DNA from: Phyllobacterium sp. T1293
GTDB lineage: Bacteria; Pseudomonadota; Alphaproteobacteria; Rhizobiales; Rhizobiaceae
Direction: 5' to 3'
Assembly: GCF_020731415.2 (NCBI RefSeq)
Contig: NZ_CP088273.1
Span: forward strand, 3,105,001 to 3,169,000
DNA: 64,000 nt
Positions 47,862 to 58,058 of this stretch are shown one piece after another (positions within the stretch are counted from its first letter, which is position 1; each line of letters begins with the position of its first letter). The notes under the pieces are model-generated. The model ran no database searches and was not told where the DNA came from. It saw only the letters and a list, made by a program, of their open reading frames with translations. The translations under genes and the position numbers were made by a program.

Positions 47862-48545
47862 TTACTGGTCGGTACTATCTGATGTATCCGACGTTACCGT
47901 TGGCTGCTTGATTGTTTTTTGCATGATCGGAAGGAAACCCTTCACCATCACGGCGACACCTTGTGTGGTTGGATGCATGCCATCGGCCTGTAGCAGCGAT
48001 GCTTCTGTCGCTATGCCATCCATGAAGAACGGGTAGAGCGGCACGTCATATTTCTTGGCAAGATCGGGGAAGATCGCGTTGAACTTCTGTTCGTAATCAC
48101 CGCCCATATTTGGCGGCGCCAGCATTCCGGCAAGAATGACCTGAATTTTACGCTTCTGCAGCTTCTCGATCATTTCAGCCAGGTTCTTTTCGCTAATCTC
48201 TGGCGAGATACCCCTCAGGGCGTCATTGGCACCAAGTTCGAGAATGACAAGATCAGTACCATCCGGAACGGACCAGTCGAGACGCGCAAGGCCGCCCGTC
48301 GTCGTATCACCGGCGACGCCGGCATTGGCGATCGAAATCTCTACGCCTTTGTCTTTCAGAGATTTTTCCAGCTGGGCGGTAAAGGAGTCCTGAACCGGAA
48401 GTTCAAAGCCAGACATCAGACTGTCGCCAAATCCGACGACGGAGAGCGCATGACCGGACACGGCATTTTGATTGGCCAAGGCGAGGGATGGCAGGGCAAC
48501 AAGGCCGAGCGACACAATGATCTTTATCAATGGTTTGAATATCAT
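47862..48545 (-). CDS. tesA: SGNH/GDSL arylesterase (TesA-like)
   Basis: A 227-residue periplasmic esterase with a signal peptide (MIFKPLIKIIVSLGLVALPS then LALA). Block I is FGDSLMSG (GDSL Ser), block III LELGANDALRG, and the catalytic Asp/His are in LLQADGMHPTTQG. It is divergent from the ABC exporter whose ATPase is close to YbbA, the same pairing as tesA-ybbA-ybbP in E. coli. Confidence 0.93.
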   Translation of the reverse strand: MIFKPLIKIIVSLGLVALPSLALANQNAVSGHALSVVGFGDSLMSGFELPVQDSFTAQLEKSLKDKGVEISIANAGVAGDTTTGGLARLDWSVPDGTDLVILELGANDALRGISPEISEKNLAEMIEKLQKRKIQVILAGMLAPPNMGGDYEQKFNAIFPDLAKKYDVPLYPFFMDGIATEASLLQADGMHPTTQGVAVMVKGFLPIMQKTIKQPTVTSDTSDSTDQ

Positions 48546-48615
48546 CTTCGGGTACCCATATCTGACCGGATGCGACTAAAGTCAGTGTCGACCATATCGT
48601 AAAGGATCTGCTTTC

Positions 48616-49320
48616 GTGACTAAATCCGTCATCACGCTCGATCACATTGAGTTGACTCTAGGGTCGGGTGCTTCGTCCGTCCATGTTCTCAAAGGCATAT
48701 CGCTCGCCATTAACAGCGGGCAATCGGTGGGAATTGTCGGACCATCAGGTTCCGGAAAGTCGACCTTGCTGATGGTTCTTGCCGGGCTTGAACGGATCGA
48801 TTCCGGCTCGGTCGAAATTGCCGGGCAAAAGCTGGAGACTATGACCGAGGATGCGACGGCTGCCTTTCGCGGCACGAATATCGGTATTGTTTTTCAGTCC
48901 TTTCATCTCATTCCCAATATGACCGCGCTTGAAAACGTTGCTGTTCCTCTGGAGCTGGCTGGCAACCCCGACGCCTTTGCCATCGCCGAGCGTGAACTGG
49001 CAGCGGTCGGACTGGCAGACCGCGTGACCCATTATCCCGGAGAATTGTCGGGCGGTGAGCAACAACGCGTGGCTATCGCCCGTGCCCTTGCACCATCGCC
49101 AAAAATCCTGATTGCCGACGAGCCAACCGGCAATCTTGATACGACGACTGGTCGGCAGATTGCAGATCTTTTGTTCCAGAAGCAGAAAGATCTCGGACTT
49201 ACGCTGGTGCTCGTCACCCACGATCCGGCGCTATCAGCCCGTTGTGATCGCGAAATTCGCGTTCGTTCCGGATTGATCGAGGCGGATGAGCATGCACCGG
49301 AGCTGAAGAAAACCGCATGA
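48616..49320 (+). CDS. ABC transporter ATP-binding protein (YbbA-like)
   Basis: A 234-residue ATPase of the MacB/LolD-like group. Walker A GPSGSGKSTLLMVLAG near 43, signature LSGGEQQRVAIARAL, Walker B LIADEPTGNLDTTTG. It pairs with the 854-residue permease after a 4-bp overlap. The tesA-ybbA-ybbP arrangement makes YbbA the best analogue; its substrate is unknown. Confidence 0.92.
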   Translation: MTKSVITLDHIELTLGSGASSVHVLKGISLAINSGQSVGIVGPSGSGKSTLLMVLAGLERIDSGSVEIAGQKLETMTEDATAAFRGTNIGIVFQSFHLIPNMTALENVAVPLELAGNPDAFAIAERELAAVGLADRVTHYPGELSGGEQQRVAIARALAPSPKILIADEPTGNLDTTTGRQIADLLFQKQKDLGLTLVLVTHDPALSARCDREIRVRSGLIEADEHAPELKKTA

Positions 49321-51881
49321 GTGCGACCAGATCCTCCACGTCGCCGTCTTTGCGGTTGGCGCTGCGTTTCGCTCTGCGCGAGATGCGCAATGGCCTGTCA
49401 GGGTTTTACATTTTCCTTGCCTGTATTGCCTTGGGCGTTGCAGCCATTGGCGGGGTGAACTCGGTTGCCAATTCTGTGACATCAGGCATTTCCACGCAGG
49501 GCCAAAGCATTCTGGGTGGCGACATTCGTTTTCAACTCAACCAGCGTGAGGTTAATCCAGACGAGCGTGCCTTTGTGGAAAGCAAGGGCCGCGTTGCCGT
49601 CAGCGCCAATATGCGATCCATGGCTCGTTTGGCCGATGGTTCTGATCAGTCGCTGGTGGAGGTAAAGGCGGTCGATAATGCCTATCCGCTCTATGGTTCC
49701 CTTGATACGGCGCCGGTGCTGGACAGAGATGCGCTCTTTGCTGACAAAAACGGAGCATTCGGCGCCGCTGTTGCGCAGATTTTTCTTGACCGGCTTAACC
49801 TCAAGCTGGGTGATCGGATATTGCTCGGTTCTGCAACGTTCGAATTACGGGCTGTGATCAACAACGAGCCGGATGTTCTGTCGGATGGTTTTGGATTCGC
49901 CCCGCGTTTTCTGGTGTCGCTTGATGGATTGCGTGCTGCGGGGCTGGTCCAGCCGGGCAGCCTGGTCGAGCACAGCTACAAGATTGCCCTGCCCGTCGGG
50001 GCGAGCGAAGCCGATATCACCGCTATCCGCAACGAGGCACAAACAAAGTTTCCGCAAGCTGGCTGGACCATCCGCAGCCGTACCAATGCCGCGCCGTCTT
50101 TGAGCGCCAATGTCGAGCGGTTCTCGCAGTTTTTGACACTGGTTGGTCTAACGGCATTGATCGTCGGAGGCGTCGGTGTTGCCAATGCGGTACGTGCCTA
50201 TCTCGACGGCAAACGCGGCGTCATCGCCACCTTCAAGTCATTGGGTGCGCCGGGTTGGTTTGTCATCGCCGTCTATCTGATCCAGATCGTGCTGATTGCC
50301 CTTATCGGCATCGCAATTGGATTGGTTCTCGCGGCAATCATTCCTTACGTAGCAGGTTACGCCCTGCAGAGCGTGCTGCCAATCGCGGCCAAGGGCGGCT
50401 TTTATCCGGGAGCGCTCGCTTGGGCTGCATTGTTTGGCCTGTTGACCACGCTCGCCTTTGCCATTCTGCCGCTGGGCCGGGCCCGGGACATTCCGGCAAC
50501 GGCCCTGTTCCGCGAGCAGGGTTTTGATCAGCGCGGTTGGCCCAAACCCGTCTACATCGCCGTGGCGGTTGCCCTTGTTGCCATCCTTTGTCTGTTGGCA
50601 GTGTTCTTTGCTTACGACCGGCGTATTGCAGTCACATTTATTGGTGCTGTTGCGTTTTCATTCCTTGTTTTGCGTGCGGTTTCCAGTCTCGTACAGTGGC
50701 TCGCGCGCCGCGCGCCACGGGTTCGTTCCACTGCACTTCGCCTTGCCATAGGTAATATCCACCGGCCGGGCGCGTTGACGCCGTCGGTCGTCCTGTCGCT
50801 CGGTCTGGGTTTGACACTTCTGGTGACACTCGCCTTGATCGACGGCAGTCTGCGCCAGCAATTGGCCGGTAACTTGCCGGAGCGCGCGCCAAACTTCTTC
50901 TTTGTCGATATCCAGAGTACGCAGGTCGACCAGTTCACCAGCCTTCTGCAGAAAGCTGCGCCACAGGGCAAGATCGTCAGCGCTCCGATGTTGCGCGGAC
51001 GTATCGTTGCCTTCAATGGCACGGATATTGGCAAGCTCACCATACCGCCGGAAGGTGCGTGGGTATTGCGCGGCGATCGCGGCATTACCTATGCGAAGAA
51101 GCTACCTGAAAATTCGGTCCTTACAGCTGGTAACTGGTGGCCGGAGGATTATGCGGGTGAACCGCTGGTATCGTTCTCGGCGGAAGAGGCGCGCAATCTC
51201 GGTTTTAAACTGGGCGACACAGTCACGGTTAATGCGCTTGGCCGTAATGTTACGGCACGGATCGCTAATTTCCGGCAAGTGCAGTGGGAATCTCTGGCGA
51301 TCAATTTCGTCATGGTTTTCTCGCCCAATGCCTTTGCCGGTGCGCCCCATGCATGGCTCGCTACTTTGACTGACCCTTCGGCAACCACGCAGGAAGACGC
51401 AACGGTTATGCGTGACGTTACCCGTGCCTTCCCGGCTGTCACATCTGTGCGGGTCAAGGATGCAATTTCAATTGCCAACGAACTGGTGGGCCAATTGGCA
51501 GTTGCTATCCGTGCGGCGGCATCGGTAGCGCTGATTGCTTCAATTCTCGTGCTGGGTGGTGCACTCGCGGCGGGCAATCGCGCCCGTGTACACGATGCGG
51601 TGGTCCTGAAGACCCTTGGAGCAACGCGGCGCACGCTCATAAAGGCTTTCAGCTATGAGTATGTGATCCTTGGACTGGCGACGGCGACTTTCGCGCTTTT
51701 TGCTGGCGGTTTGGCCGCCTGGTATGTGATCGTGCGTGTCATGAAGCTGCCTGCATCGTTCCAGCCGGAGGTGGCGGTTTCGACTCTGGTGCTGGCACTG
51801 GTTCTGACTGTTGGTTTCGGGTTGGCGGGAACTTGGAGAATACTCGGTCAAAAGGCTGCGCCAATTCTGCGAAACCTCTGA
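49317..51881 (+). CDS. ABC transporter permease (YbbP-like, FtsX fold)
   Basis: An 854-residue permease. An N-terminal membrane helix (LRFALREMRNGLSGF..IFLACIALGVAAIGGV), an extracytoplasmic MacB-like domain (about 60-250), a block of helices (about 258-470, with FtsX-type motifs), a second extracytoplasmic part and four C-terminal helices (about 730-850). ATG 49317 overlaps the ATPase by ATGA. It is the YbbP partner; lipid or esterase substrate handling is an inference. Confidence 0.9.
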   Translation: MSATRSSTSPSLRLALRFALREMRNGLSGFYIFLACIALGVAAIGGVNSVANSVTSGISTQGQSILGGDIRFQLNQREVNPDERAFVESKGRVAVSANMRSMARLADGSDQSLVEVKAVDNAYPLYGSLDTAPVLDRDALFADKNGAFGAAVAQIFLDRLNLKLGDRILLGSATFELRAVINNEPDVLSDGFGFAPRFLVSLDGLRAAGLVQPGSLVEHSYKIALPVGASEADITAIRNEAQTKFPQAGWTIRSRTNAAPSLSANVERFSQFLTLVGLTALIVGGVGVANAVRAYLDGKRGVIATFKSLGAPGWFVIAVYLIQIVLIALIGIAIGLVLAAIIPYVAGYALQSVLPIAAKGGFYPGALAWAALFGLLTTLAFAILPLGRARDIPATALFREQGFDQRGWPKPVYIAVAVALVAILCLLAVFFAYDRRIAVTFIGAVAFSFLVLRAVSSLVQWLARRAPRVRSTALRLAIGNIHRPGALTPSVVLSLGLGLTLLVTLALIDGSLRQQLAGNLPERAPNFFFVDIQSTQVDQFTSLLQKAAPQGKIVSAPMLRGRIVAFNGTDIGKLTIPPEGAWVLRGDRGITYAKKLPENSVLTAGNWWPEDYAGEPLVSFSAEEARNLGFKLGDTVTVNALGRNVTARIANFRQVQWESLAINFVMVFSPNAFAGAPHAWLATLTDPSATTQEDATVMRDVTRAFPAVTSVRVKDAISIANELVGQLAVAIRAAASVALIASILVLGGALAAGNRARVHDAVVLKTLGATRRTLIKAFSYEYVILGLATATFALFAGGLAAWYVIVRVMKLPASFQPEVAVSTLVLALVLTVGFGLAGTWRILGQKAAPILRNL

Positions 51882-52072
51882 AATCGTTAAAAAAGCGTAA
51901 TATTTATGCATTTTGCGACCGTTTGGTGGCCCAACACGCGATCTTGAGTAAAACAGGACTTGTTATCGCCTTGTTGAATCCCCATAATTCTCGGCAAGGC
52001 ATGCTGGGGTCCCGCCAGCGGCGCCTGGGAATAACCCCCGACACCCGACGGGACGTAGCAATGAGGAAAACC

Positions 52073-52849
52073 ATGGCTGACTATCGCAACATCCAGGCCC
52101 GTACATCGGCCGGAGTGCGTGTGGACGCGGGGATCGATCAAGGTCTGCGCAGCTACATGCTGAAGGTCTATAACATGATGGGGATCGGTCTCGCAGTGAC
52201 CGGTCTGGCCGCACTCGCAATCGTTTATCTCGCAACCACCAACGATCCTTCCCTCGCTGCAGCACAATTGCCAAACGGCAAGATGCTGACGAGCTTCGGT
52301 GTTGTTTTCTATACATCGCCGTTGAAATGGGTCGTCATGCTCGCACCGCTCGCCGCAGTGTTCTTCCTGAGCTTCCGCATTGAAAAAATGTCGGTTCCTG
52401 CAGCCCAGGCAACATTCTGGGTTTATGCTGCGCTTGTAGGTCTTTCACTGTCGACGGTCTTTCTGGTGTTTACATCGGGCAGCATCGTCCAGACATTCTT
52501 TATCACCGCTGCATCTTTTGGTGCTTTGTCGCTTTACGGCTACACAACGAAGCGTGATCTCTCCGGAATGGGCTCGTTCCTGTTCATGGGCTTGATCGGC
52601 ATTCTGCTTGCAGGTTTGGTCAACATCTTCCTGCAGTCGAGCGCTTTGCAGTTTGCAATCTCTGCGATCGGTGTTCTGGTCTTCGCTGGCCTGACTGCCT
52701 ATGACACGCAGAGCATCAAGGAAATGTACTACGAGGGTGACAGTTCAGACACTTATGGCCGCAAGGCTATCATGGGTGCGCTGCGTCTCTATCTCGATTT
52801 CATCAACATGTTCATGTTCCTGCTGCAGTTTCTGGGCAACCGTAACTGA
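52073..52849 (+). CDS. Bax inhibitor-1/YccA-family membrane protein
   Basis: A 258-residue protein with seven hydrophobic helices. It starts MADYRNIQARTSAGVRVDAG, the cytoplasmic part, and carries the family patterns GIGLAVTGLAALAIVYLA, IGVLVFAGLTAYDTQSIKEMY and RKAIMGALRLYLDFINMFMF. The family in bacteria may regulate FtsH proteolysis. ATG 52073 has GAGGAAAA upstream; earlier in-frame starts overlap the preceding permease gene. Confidence 0.92.
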   Translation: MADYRNIQARTSAGVRVDAGIDQGLRSYMLKVYNMMGIGLAVTGLAALAIVYLATTNDPSLAAAQLPNGKMLTSFGVVFYTSPLKWVVMLAPLAAVFFLSFRIEKMSVPAAQATFWVYAALVGLSLSTVFLVFTSGSIVQTFFITAASFGALSLYGYTTKRDLSGMGSFLFMGLIGILLAGLVNIFLQSSALQFAISAIGVLVFAGLTAYDTQSIKEMYYEGDSSDTYGRKAIMGALRLYLDFINMFMFLLQFLGNRN

Positions 52850-52874
52850 TCGCAGGCGACACAAACGGACGGAT

Positions 52875-52904
52875 GAGGGCAGCGGTGACGCTGCCCTTTT
52901 CTTT
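52875..52904 (+). terminator. Terminator after the YccA-like gene
   Basis: The stem GGGCAGCG/CGCTGCCC with a GTGA loop is followed by TTTTCTTT. Confidence 0.88.
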
Positions 52905-52925
52905 GGACGTTGCGAAAAGTATAGC

Positions 52926-53035
52926 GCGTGGTTCGCCCTTCGACAGGCTCAGGATGAGGGGAGTTATATTCTGCAACGCTTGCGATTAGCGTTGCATCCA
53001 ACCCTCCCCTTCATGGTGAGCTTGTCGAACCACGC
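52926..53035. repeat. 110-bp imperfect palindromic intergenic repeat
   Basis: The left arm (GCGTGGTTCG...GGCTCAGGATGAGGGGAG) is matched by the inverted right arm (CCCTCCCCTTCATGGTGAGC...CGAACCACGC), apart from a 7-bp insertion CCCTTCG and a few mismatches. An inner hairpin GCAACGCT/AGCGTTGC sits in the centre. Length and form resemble the palindromic Bru-RS elements of Brucella, but identity was not tested. Confidence 0.75.
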
Positions 53036-53072
53036 ACACCATAATCTTATGTTTACAGACTGATTGCGAGCC

Positions 53073-53621
53073 ATGACCAGTATTCATATCCGCCCGGCCC
53101 AGCCCTCCGACCTGCCAGCCATCACTGCCATTTATCGCGACGCCGTTTTGCATGGCACCGCAACCTACGAAATCGAGCCCCCGGATATAGCCGAAATGAC
53201 GCGCCGGTTTCACACAATCACCAGTGACGGCTTTCCCTATTGTGTGGCGGAGATCAACGGTGTGGTCGCCGGTTATGCCTATGCCAGTTATTTCCGCACC
53301 CGCCCGGCCTATTGGTGGAGCGTAGAGGATTCGATCTACATTGCGCCCGAAGCCAAGGGAAAGGGCATTGGTAAGGCCCTGTTGCAACGGTTGATTATTG
53401 ATTGCACCGCACTTGGCTTCCGTCAGTTCATCGCTGTCATTGGCGATGGCCACGACGCATCAGCATCGGTGCGTCTGCACACAAGTTGCGGGTTCAAACA
53501 TTCAGGAATAATCAAAGGTTCCGGTTTCAAGCATGGCCGCTGGCTGGATACTGTCCTGATGCAGCTCGACATGAACGGCGGCACCGAGACACTCCCAAAC
53601 ACGGCACCCCTGAAAGGCTGA
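53073..53621 (+). CDS. GNAT acetyltransferase, phosphinothricin-type
   Basis: A 182-residue acetyltransferase. IRPAQPSDLPAITAIYRDAVLHGTATYE near the N terminus and VEDSIYIAPEAKGKGIGKALLQ near 90, carrying the acetyl-CoA motif, match the Pat/Bar family that acts on phosphinothricin or methionine sulfoximine/sulfone. The start at ATG 53073 is supported by CGAG upstream and is shorter than the in-frame TTG. Confidence 0.88.
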   Translation: MTSIHIRPAQPSDLPAITAIYRDAVLHGTATYEIEPPDIAEMTRRFHTITSDGFPYCVAEINGVVAGYAYASYFRTRPAYWWSVEDSIYIAPEAKGKGIGKALLQRLIIDCTALGFRQFIAVIGDGHDASASVRLHTSCGFKHSGIIKGSGFKHGRWLDTVLMQLDMNGGTETLPNTAPLKG

Positions 53622-53627
53622 GCGTTT

Positions 53628-54002
53628 CTAGCTCTGGACAATCCGCAGGGATTTGTCGAAGATTTTCAGTACGCGGTCGAGTTCCATGCCTCGTTTGAGA
53701 ATAAGGCCGCTTGCGGCGATCACGCTATAGGCACCTTGTTTGCGCGCCAGCCGCGGATTTTTCTCAATACGGTACATCGGTACTTCACTGGTGCGGCGAA
53801 ACACGGAAAACACGGCACGGTCGCTCAGATGATCAATGGCATAATCACGCCATTCACCCGATGAGACCATAAAACCATATATTCTGAGAATTTGATCAAG
53901 TTCCCGCCGATTGAATGTAACGGGGAGATCGCGTGCGCTGGAGAGTGAAATGAGTTTTGCCTGCTGTTGCGATTCGTCGCCACCTGCATTGCTGTCCATC
54001 AA
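53628..54002 (-). CDS. DUF2794-domain protein
   Basis: A 124-residue protein with VTFNRRELDQILRIYGFMVSSG near residue 28 and DHLSDRAVFSVFRRTSEVPMYRIEKNPRLARKQGAYSV in two stretches, the DUF2794 pattern. The family is conserved in alphaproteobacteria and its role is unknown. ATG 54002 or 53999 can start it. Confidence 0.85.
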   Translation of the reverse strand: MMDSNAGGDESQQQAKLISLSSARDLPVTFNRRELDQILRIYGFMVSSGEWRDYAIDHLSDRAVFSVFRRTSEVPMYRIEKNPRLARKQGAYSVIAASGLILKRGMELDRVLKIFDKSLRIVQS

Positions 54003-54149
54003 TCAATCCGCCTTTAGATTTGCTGTATGACAACTGGATGACAGAAGGGTGACCTGTTCCGCCCATATTTACAAGACCGTATCGCGCAAAGCCTCGATAA
54101 ATGAACATAAAACCTGCCGGTAAAGGGCTTTCTCACGAAGCAATACGTG

Positions 54150-54372
54150 CTGTTTCGATTGGTGATATCGGGTCACATTTTCGCCACTTTACCTTCGCAT
54201 TGCCGCCCGATTCCAGACCGAACCTGCACCCGTTGTCTGAGACGGTTCGGCCTTGAGCGGTCCGATCCCCAAGCCCCCCGCCCAAACGGGCTGCTCTGGC
54301 CGAACCATTCAGTCTCCCAGATGACAACAAGCCCCAAGACTCCAGGCTGGTTCTACCAGCCTTTTTTCTTTT
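54150..54372 (+). ncRNA. Candidate structured noncoding RNA with intrinsic terminator
   Basis: No convincing gene lies in this 389-bp gap (54003-54391), yet a plus-strand intrinsic terminator ends it (stem AGGCTGGT/ACCAGCCT at 54344-54362, then T-rich). Upstream, GGTTCGGCC (54244-54252) pairs perfectly with GGCCGAACC (54298-54306), and GAGC/GCTC extends the stem. An upstream CCGAACC (54218-54224) can also pair with GGTTCGG. The 5' end is not defined. I recognise no known RNA family. Confidence 0.4.
54344..54372 (+). terminator. Plus-strand intrinsic terminator with no upstream gene
   Basis: The 8-bp stem AGGCTGGT/ACCAGCCT with loop TCT is followed by CTTTTTT-rich sequence. The adjoining protein-coding genes are on the minus strand. 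Confidence 0.8.
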
Positions 54373-54391
54373 TCAGGAATAGCTTTTAAAA

Positions 54392-55162
54392 TCAGGGCTT
54401 TGTCATGATCGATGCGCCGATAATCGGACCCGGTTTACCCTCGCCAAGCATCTCCTGCAACAGGACAGCACAGCCCGAGGCCTTCTTGCTGGCGATCTCG
54501 GTCAGCGGAATTTCGATCTTCTGTGATTTGCCATCCCACATACCAACCGTTTCCATGGCGCGCACGCTATTGGCATAGCTCACATTGCGTCCGCCATTCT
54601 CCCCATCGGGGATGGCAACAATCGTTTCCTTGTTGAAATAGGCAAGGAGAACACGCACCGGATTTTTTGCGGCAGGGCCTTCACCAATATTGATAATCAG
54701 CCGATCAGGCGATGTTTTTTCGATGGAGACGGGGACGGTCAGGCCAGAATCACCGCTGCGCATCTCATCGATTCGGCGACGGATACGCGTGCCATCCTGA
54801 CCATTGACGTGTTCGCGGCCATTGAGGATTGCCTGTGGTGTGTAGACACCTGTCAGACCAAGCGCCTTGCGATAGGCATTCTGGCGCGCGGTATTTTCTG
54901 GTAATGCGAGATTGTCGATCCAGCCACGATAATCCCAGTAGTCAACATGAAAAGCCAGAGCGACGACCTTGCCTTCCGCAACCAACTGCTTGAGCACAGC
55001 ATCAGCGGGAGGGCATGAGCCGCAGCCCTGCGACGTATAGAGTTCGACCACGCCATCGGGTTTCTTGCCAATGTCTTCAGCGCAAACTGGCCAAGCAAAC
55101 GCAGCGGCCGCGAAGAGCGGGCTGGCGATAAGAATGGCTTTGAACAGAGGGCGCAGGGTCAA
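54392..55162 (-). CDS. DUF1223 secreted thioredoxin-like protein
   Basis: A 256-residue protein. The N terminus RPLFKAILIASPLFAAAAFAW is a signal peptide. VELYTSQGCGSCPPADAVL is the thioredoxin-like CxxC (CGSC) region; FHVDYWDYRGW follows. DUF1223 proteins are periplasmic, thioredoxin-fold and of unknown function. The start is TTG 55162 with a weak ribosome site. Confidence 0.82.
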   Translation of the reverse strand: MTLRPLFKAILIASPLFAAAAFAWPVCAEDIGKKPDGVVELYTSQGCGSCPPADAVLKQLVAEGKVVALAFHVDYWDYRGWIDNLALPENTARQNAYRKALGLTGVYTPQAILNGREHVNGQDGTRIRRRIDEMRSGDSGLTVPVSIEKTSPDRLIINIGEGPAAKNPVRVLLAYFNKETIVAIPDGENGGRNVSYANSVRAMETVGMWDGKSQKIEIPLTEIASKKASGCAVLLQEMLGEGKPGPIIGASIMTKP

Positions 55163-55316
55163 GGGTACGAGCTTTCTTCCCGAATTCTTCTTCGATCTTC
55201 CATGAGAGTGATTGCCAGATAATTGATAGGGATGCGTTATATCAAGAGGAAGTCACTTTGAGGTGAATTCAATCACGTTTACAGGCAAAACCTTATAAAT
55301 ATTGGATGAACCGTGC

Positions 55317-55346
55317 AAAAAAGGCCGCCGGTTGCCCGGCGGCCAT
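55317..55346 (-). terminator. Terminator of acnA
   Basis: The stem GGCCGCCGG/CCGGCGGCC with loop TTGC, followed on the minus strand by six or more T. Confidence 0.88.
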
Positions 55347-55370
55347 TCATTTCTTCACATATTTGCTGGT

Positions 55371-58058
55371 TTAAGCAGCGAGATCGCGCAGCACGTATTG
55401 GAGGATGCCGCCGTTCTTGAGGTATTCGAGTTCATCGATTGTATCGATACGGCAGATCAGCGGGACCTGTTTGACGGTGCCATCTGCGAACGTCACCGTG
55501 GCATGGGTCTTCTGGCGCGGCTGGATCGTGGCAAGTCCTTCGATCGAAACCGTCTCGTCACCCTTCAGACCGAGTGACTGCCAGCTGGTGCCATCCTCAA
55601 GCACGAATGGGACAATGCCCATGCCAACAAGGTTCGAGCGGTGGATGCGTTCGAACGACTGGGAGATCACAGCGCGAACACCAAGAAGATTGGTGCCCTT
55701 GGCTGCCCAGTCACGCGATGAACCATTGCCATATTCAATACCGGCGAAGATGACCAGCGGGACATTCTCCGTGCGATACTGCATGGCCGCATCATAGATC
55801 GGCATTTCCTCTTTCGAGGGATAATGAATCGTGTAACCACCTTCGCGGCCGTTCTCGCCGAGCATGTGGTTGCGGATGCGGATATTGGCAAACGTGCCGC
55901 GCATCATCACTTCGTGGTTGCCACGCCGTGTGCCGTACTGGTTGAAGTCGAGCGGTGCCACACCATGATCGGTAAGATACTTGCCCGCAGGCGAAGCCGC
56001 CTTGATCGAACCGGCAGGAGAAATGTGGTCGGTGGTGATCTTGTCGCCGAACAGACCAAGGATGCGTGCGCCCTTGATGTCATTGACGGTGCCCGGTGTC
56101 TTGCCCATGCCGACAAAGTAAGGCGGGTTCTGCACATAGGTCGAATTGTCGTCCCATGCATAGGTCTGGCCTGCCGGAACCTTGACGTTCTGCCAGTTCT
56201 GGTCGCCCTTGAACACATCGGCGTATTTGGCGGAGAACAGCTTGCGCGTGACGTTTTTGGTGATGAATTCCTGGATCTCATGAGAAGACGGCCAGATGTC
56301 CTTGAGGAACACCGGATTGCCGTTCTGGTCTTCACCCAGAGGTTCTGTCGTCAGGTCCTTGGTGACTGATCCGGCCAGCGCGTAGGCAACAACCAGTGGC
56401 GGTGAAGCCAGATAGTTGGCCTGCACATCAGGCGAAACACGGCCTTCAAAGTTGCGGTTGCCGGAAAGCACAGCTGCCGCGATCAGACCCTTGTCATTGA
56501 TGGTCTTGGAGATTGGCGCAGGCAGCGGGCCCGAATTGCCGATGCAGGTGGTGCAGCCAAAGCCAACCAGATTGAAGCCAAGCTTGTCGAGTTCAACCTG
56601 CAAGCCTGCGCTTTCCAGATAGGCGGCCACAACCTGCGAACCGGGAGCGAGCGAAGTCTTGACCCATGGCTTTGACTTCAGGCCCTTGGCGGCAGCATTG
56701 CGGGCGAGAAGACCAGCGGCAATCAGTACGCTCGGGTTTGACGTGTTGGTGCAGGAGGTGATTGCAGCAATGGCAACATCGCCATGGCCGAGATCATAAT
56801 CCTCACCTTCAACCGCATAGCGGGCGTCAAGCTGGGTGGTCTTCTTGTATTCCTTCTGCAGCGATTCGTGGAAACCGGCTGCGATGCCTTCGAGCGCAAT
56901 GCGGCCTTCCGGACGCTTCGGGCCCGCCATGGATGGAACAACAGTACCGAGGTCCAGTTCCAGTGTGTCGGTGAAGACAGGATCGGCGGAACCGGGCTCA
57001 CGCCACATGCCCTGCGCCTTTGAATAGGCTTCAACCAGTGCCAGACGCTCTTCATCGCGGCCGGACATATGCATGTAGTTGATGGTTTCGCGGTCAATCG
57101 GGAAGAAACCGCAGGTCGCACCATATTCCGGACCCATATTGCCGATGGTGGCGCGGTCAGCCAGTGTCATGCTTTCAAGGCCGGGGCCGAAGAACTCGAC
57201 GAACTTGCCGACAACACCCTTCTTGCGCAGCATCTGCACGACGGTGAGCACCAGATCGGTTGCCGTCACGCCTTCCTTGACCTTGCCGGTCAGGCGGAAG
57301 CCGATAACCTCTGGCAGCAACATGGATACAGGCTGGCCCAGCATAGACGCTTCAGCTTCAATGCCGCCAACACCCCAGCCGAGAACACCAAGGCCATTGA
57401 CCATGGTTGTGTGCGAATCGGTGCCAACACAGGTATCGGGATAGGCAACGGTGACGCCGTCCTCTTCCTTGGTCCAGACGGCCTGCGCCAGATATTCCAG
57501 ATTGACCTGATGGCAGATGCCGGTGCCGGGCGGAACAACGCGGAAGTTCTTGAACGCCTGCTGACCCCACTTCAGGAAGCGGTAGCGCTCGCCATTGCGT
57601 TCATATTCCAGATCCACATTGCGCTTGAAGGCCTGCGGATTGCCGAACTCATCAACGATGACCGAGTGATCGATGACCAGATCAACCGGAACCAGCGGGT
57701 TGATCTTCTCAGGATCGCCGCCAAGGTTCACCATGGCATCGCGCATCGCAGCCAGATCAACAACCGCCGGAACACCGGTGAAATCCTGCATCAGAACCCG
57801 CGCGGGGCGATAGGCAATCTCGGCTCCAGCACTGCCACGGTCGACAAGCCATTTGGCAACGTTTTCAATGTCCTTCTTGAAAACCGAGCGGTTATCTTCG
57901 AAGCGAAGCAGGTTTTCGAGGAGGACTTTCATGGAGAACGGAAGTTTGGAAATACCTTCCAGGCCGTTTTTCTCAGCTTCGGTCAAGCTGTAATAGACAT
58001 ATTCCTTATCCCCTACGGTTAGGGTTTTACGGCATTTGAAACTGTCGATTTGAGACAT
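55371..58058 (-). CDS. acnA: Aconitate hydratase A
   Basis: An 895-residue [4Fe-4S] enzyme interconverting citrate and isocitrate. [20 protein letters not shown] and [15 protein letters not shown] carry the cluster cysteines; [20 protein letters not shown] is the active-site region; the swivel domain has [21 protein letters not shown] cycle enzyme. Start ATG 58058 gives [13 protein letters not shown]. Tam, which detoxifies trans-aconitate, is also in the window. Confidence 0.98.
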   Translation of the reverse strand: MSQIDSFKCRKTLTVGDKEYVYYSLTEAEKNGLEGISKLPFSMKVLLENLLRFEDNRSVFKKDIENVAKWLVDRGSAGAEIAYRPARVLMQDFTGVPAVVDLAAMRDAMVNLGGDPEKINPLVPVDLVIDHSVIVDEFGNPQAFKRNVDLEYERNGERYRFLKWGQQAFKNFRVVPPGTGICHQVNLEYLAQAVWTKEEDGVTVAYPDTCVGTDSHTTMVNGLGVLGWGVGGIEAEASMLGQPVSMLLPEVIGFRLTGKVKEGVTATDLVLTVVQMLRKKGVVGKFVEFFGPGLESMTLADRATIGNMGPEYGATCGFFPIDRETINYMHMSGRDEERLALVEAYSKAQGMWREPGSADPVFTDTLELDLGTVVPSMAGPKRPEGRIALEGIAAGFHESLQKEYKKTTQLDARYAVEGEDYDLGHGDVAIAAITSCTNTSNPSVLIAAGLLARNAAAKGLKSKPWVKTSLAPGSQVVAAYLESAGLQVELDKLGFNLVGFGCTTCIGNSGPLPAPISKTINDKGLIAAAVLSGNRNFEGRVSPDVQANYLASPPLVVAYALAGSVTKDLTTEPLGEDQNGNPVFLKDIWPSSHEIQEFITKNVTRKLFSAKYADVFKGDQNWQNVKVPAGQTYAWDDNSTYVQNPPYFVGMGKTPGTVNDIKGARILGLFGDKITTDHISPAGSIKAASPAGKYLTDHGVAPLDFNQYGTRRGNHEVMMRGTFANIRIRNHMLGENGREGGYTIHYPSKEEMPIYDAAMQYRTENVPLVIFAGIEYGNGSSRDWAAKGTNLLGVRAVISQSFERIHRSNLVGMGIVPFVLEDGTSWQSLGLKGDETVSIEGLATIQPRQKTHATVTFADGTVKQVPLICRIDTIDELEYLKNGGILQYVLRDLAA

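Noticed and set aside
54133..54389. Short ORFs on both strands in the gap before DUF1223
   Set aside because: The plus one reads through the terminator hairpin and T run, and the minus one has no recognisable protein.
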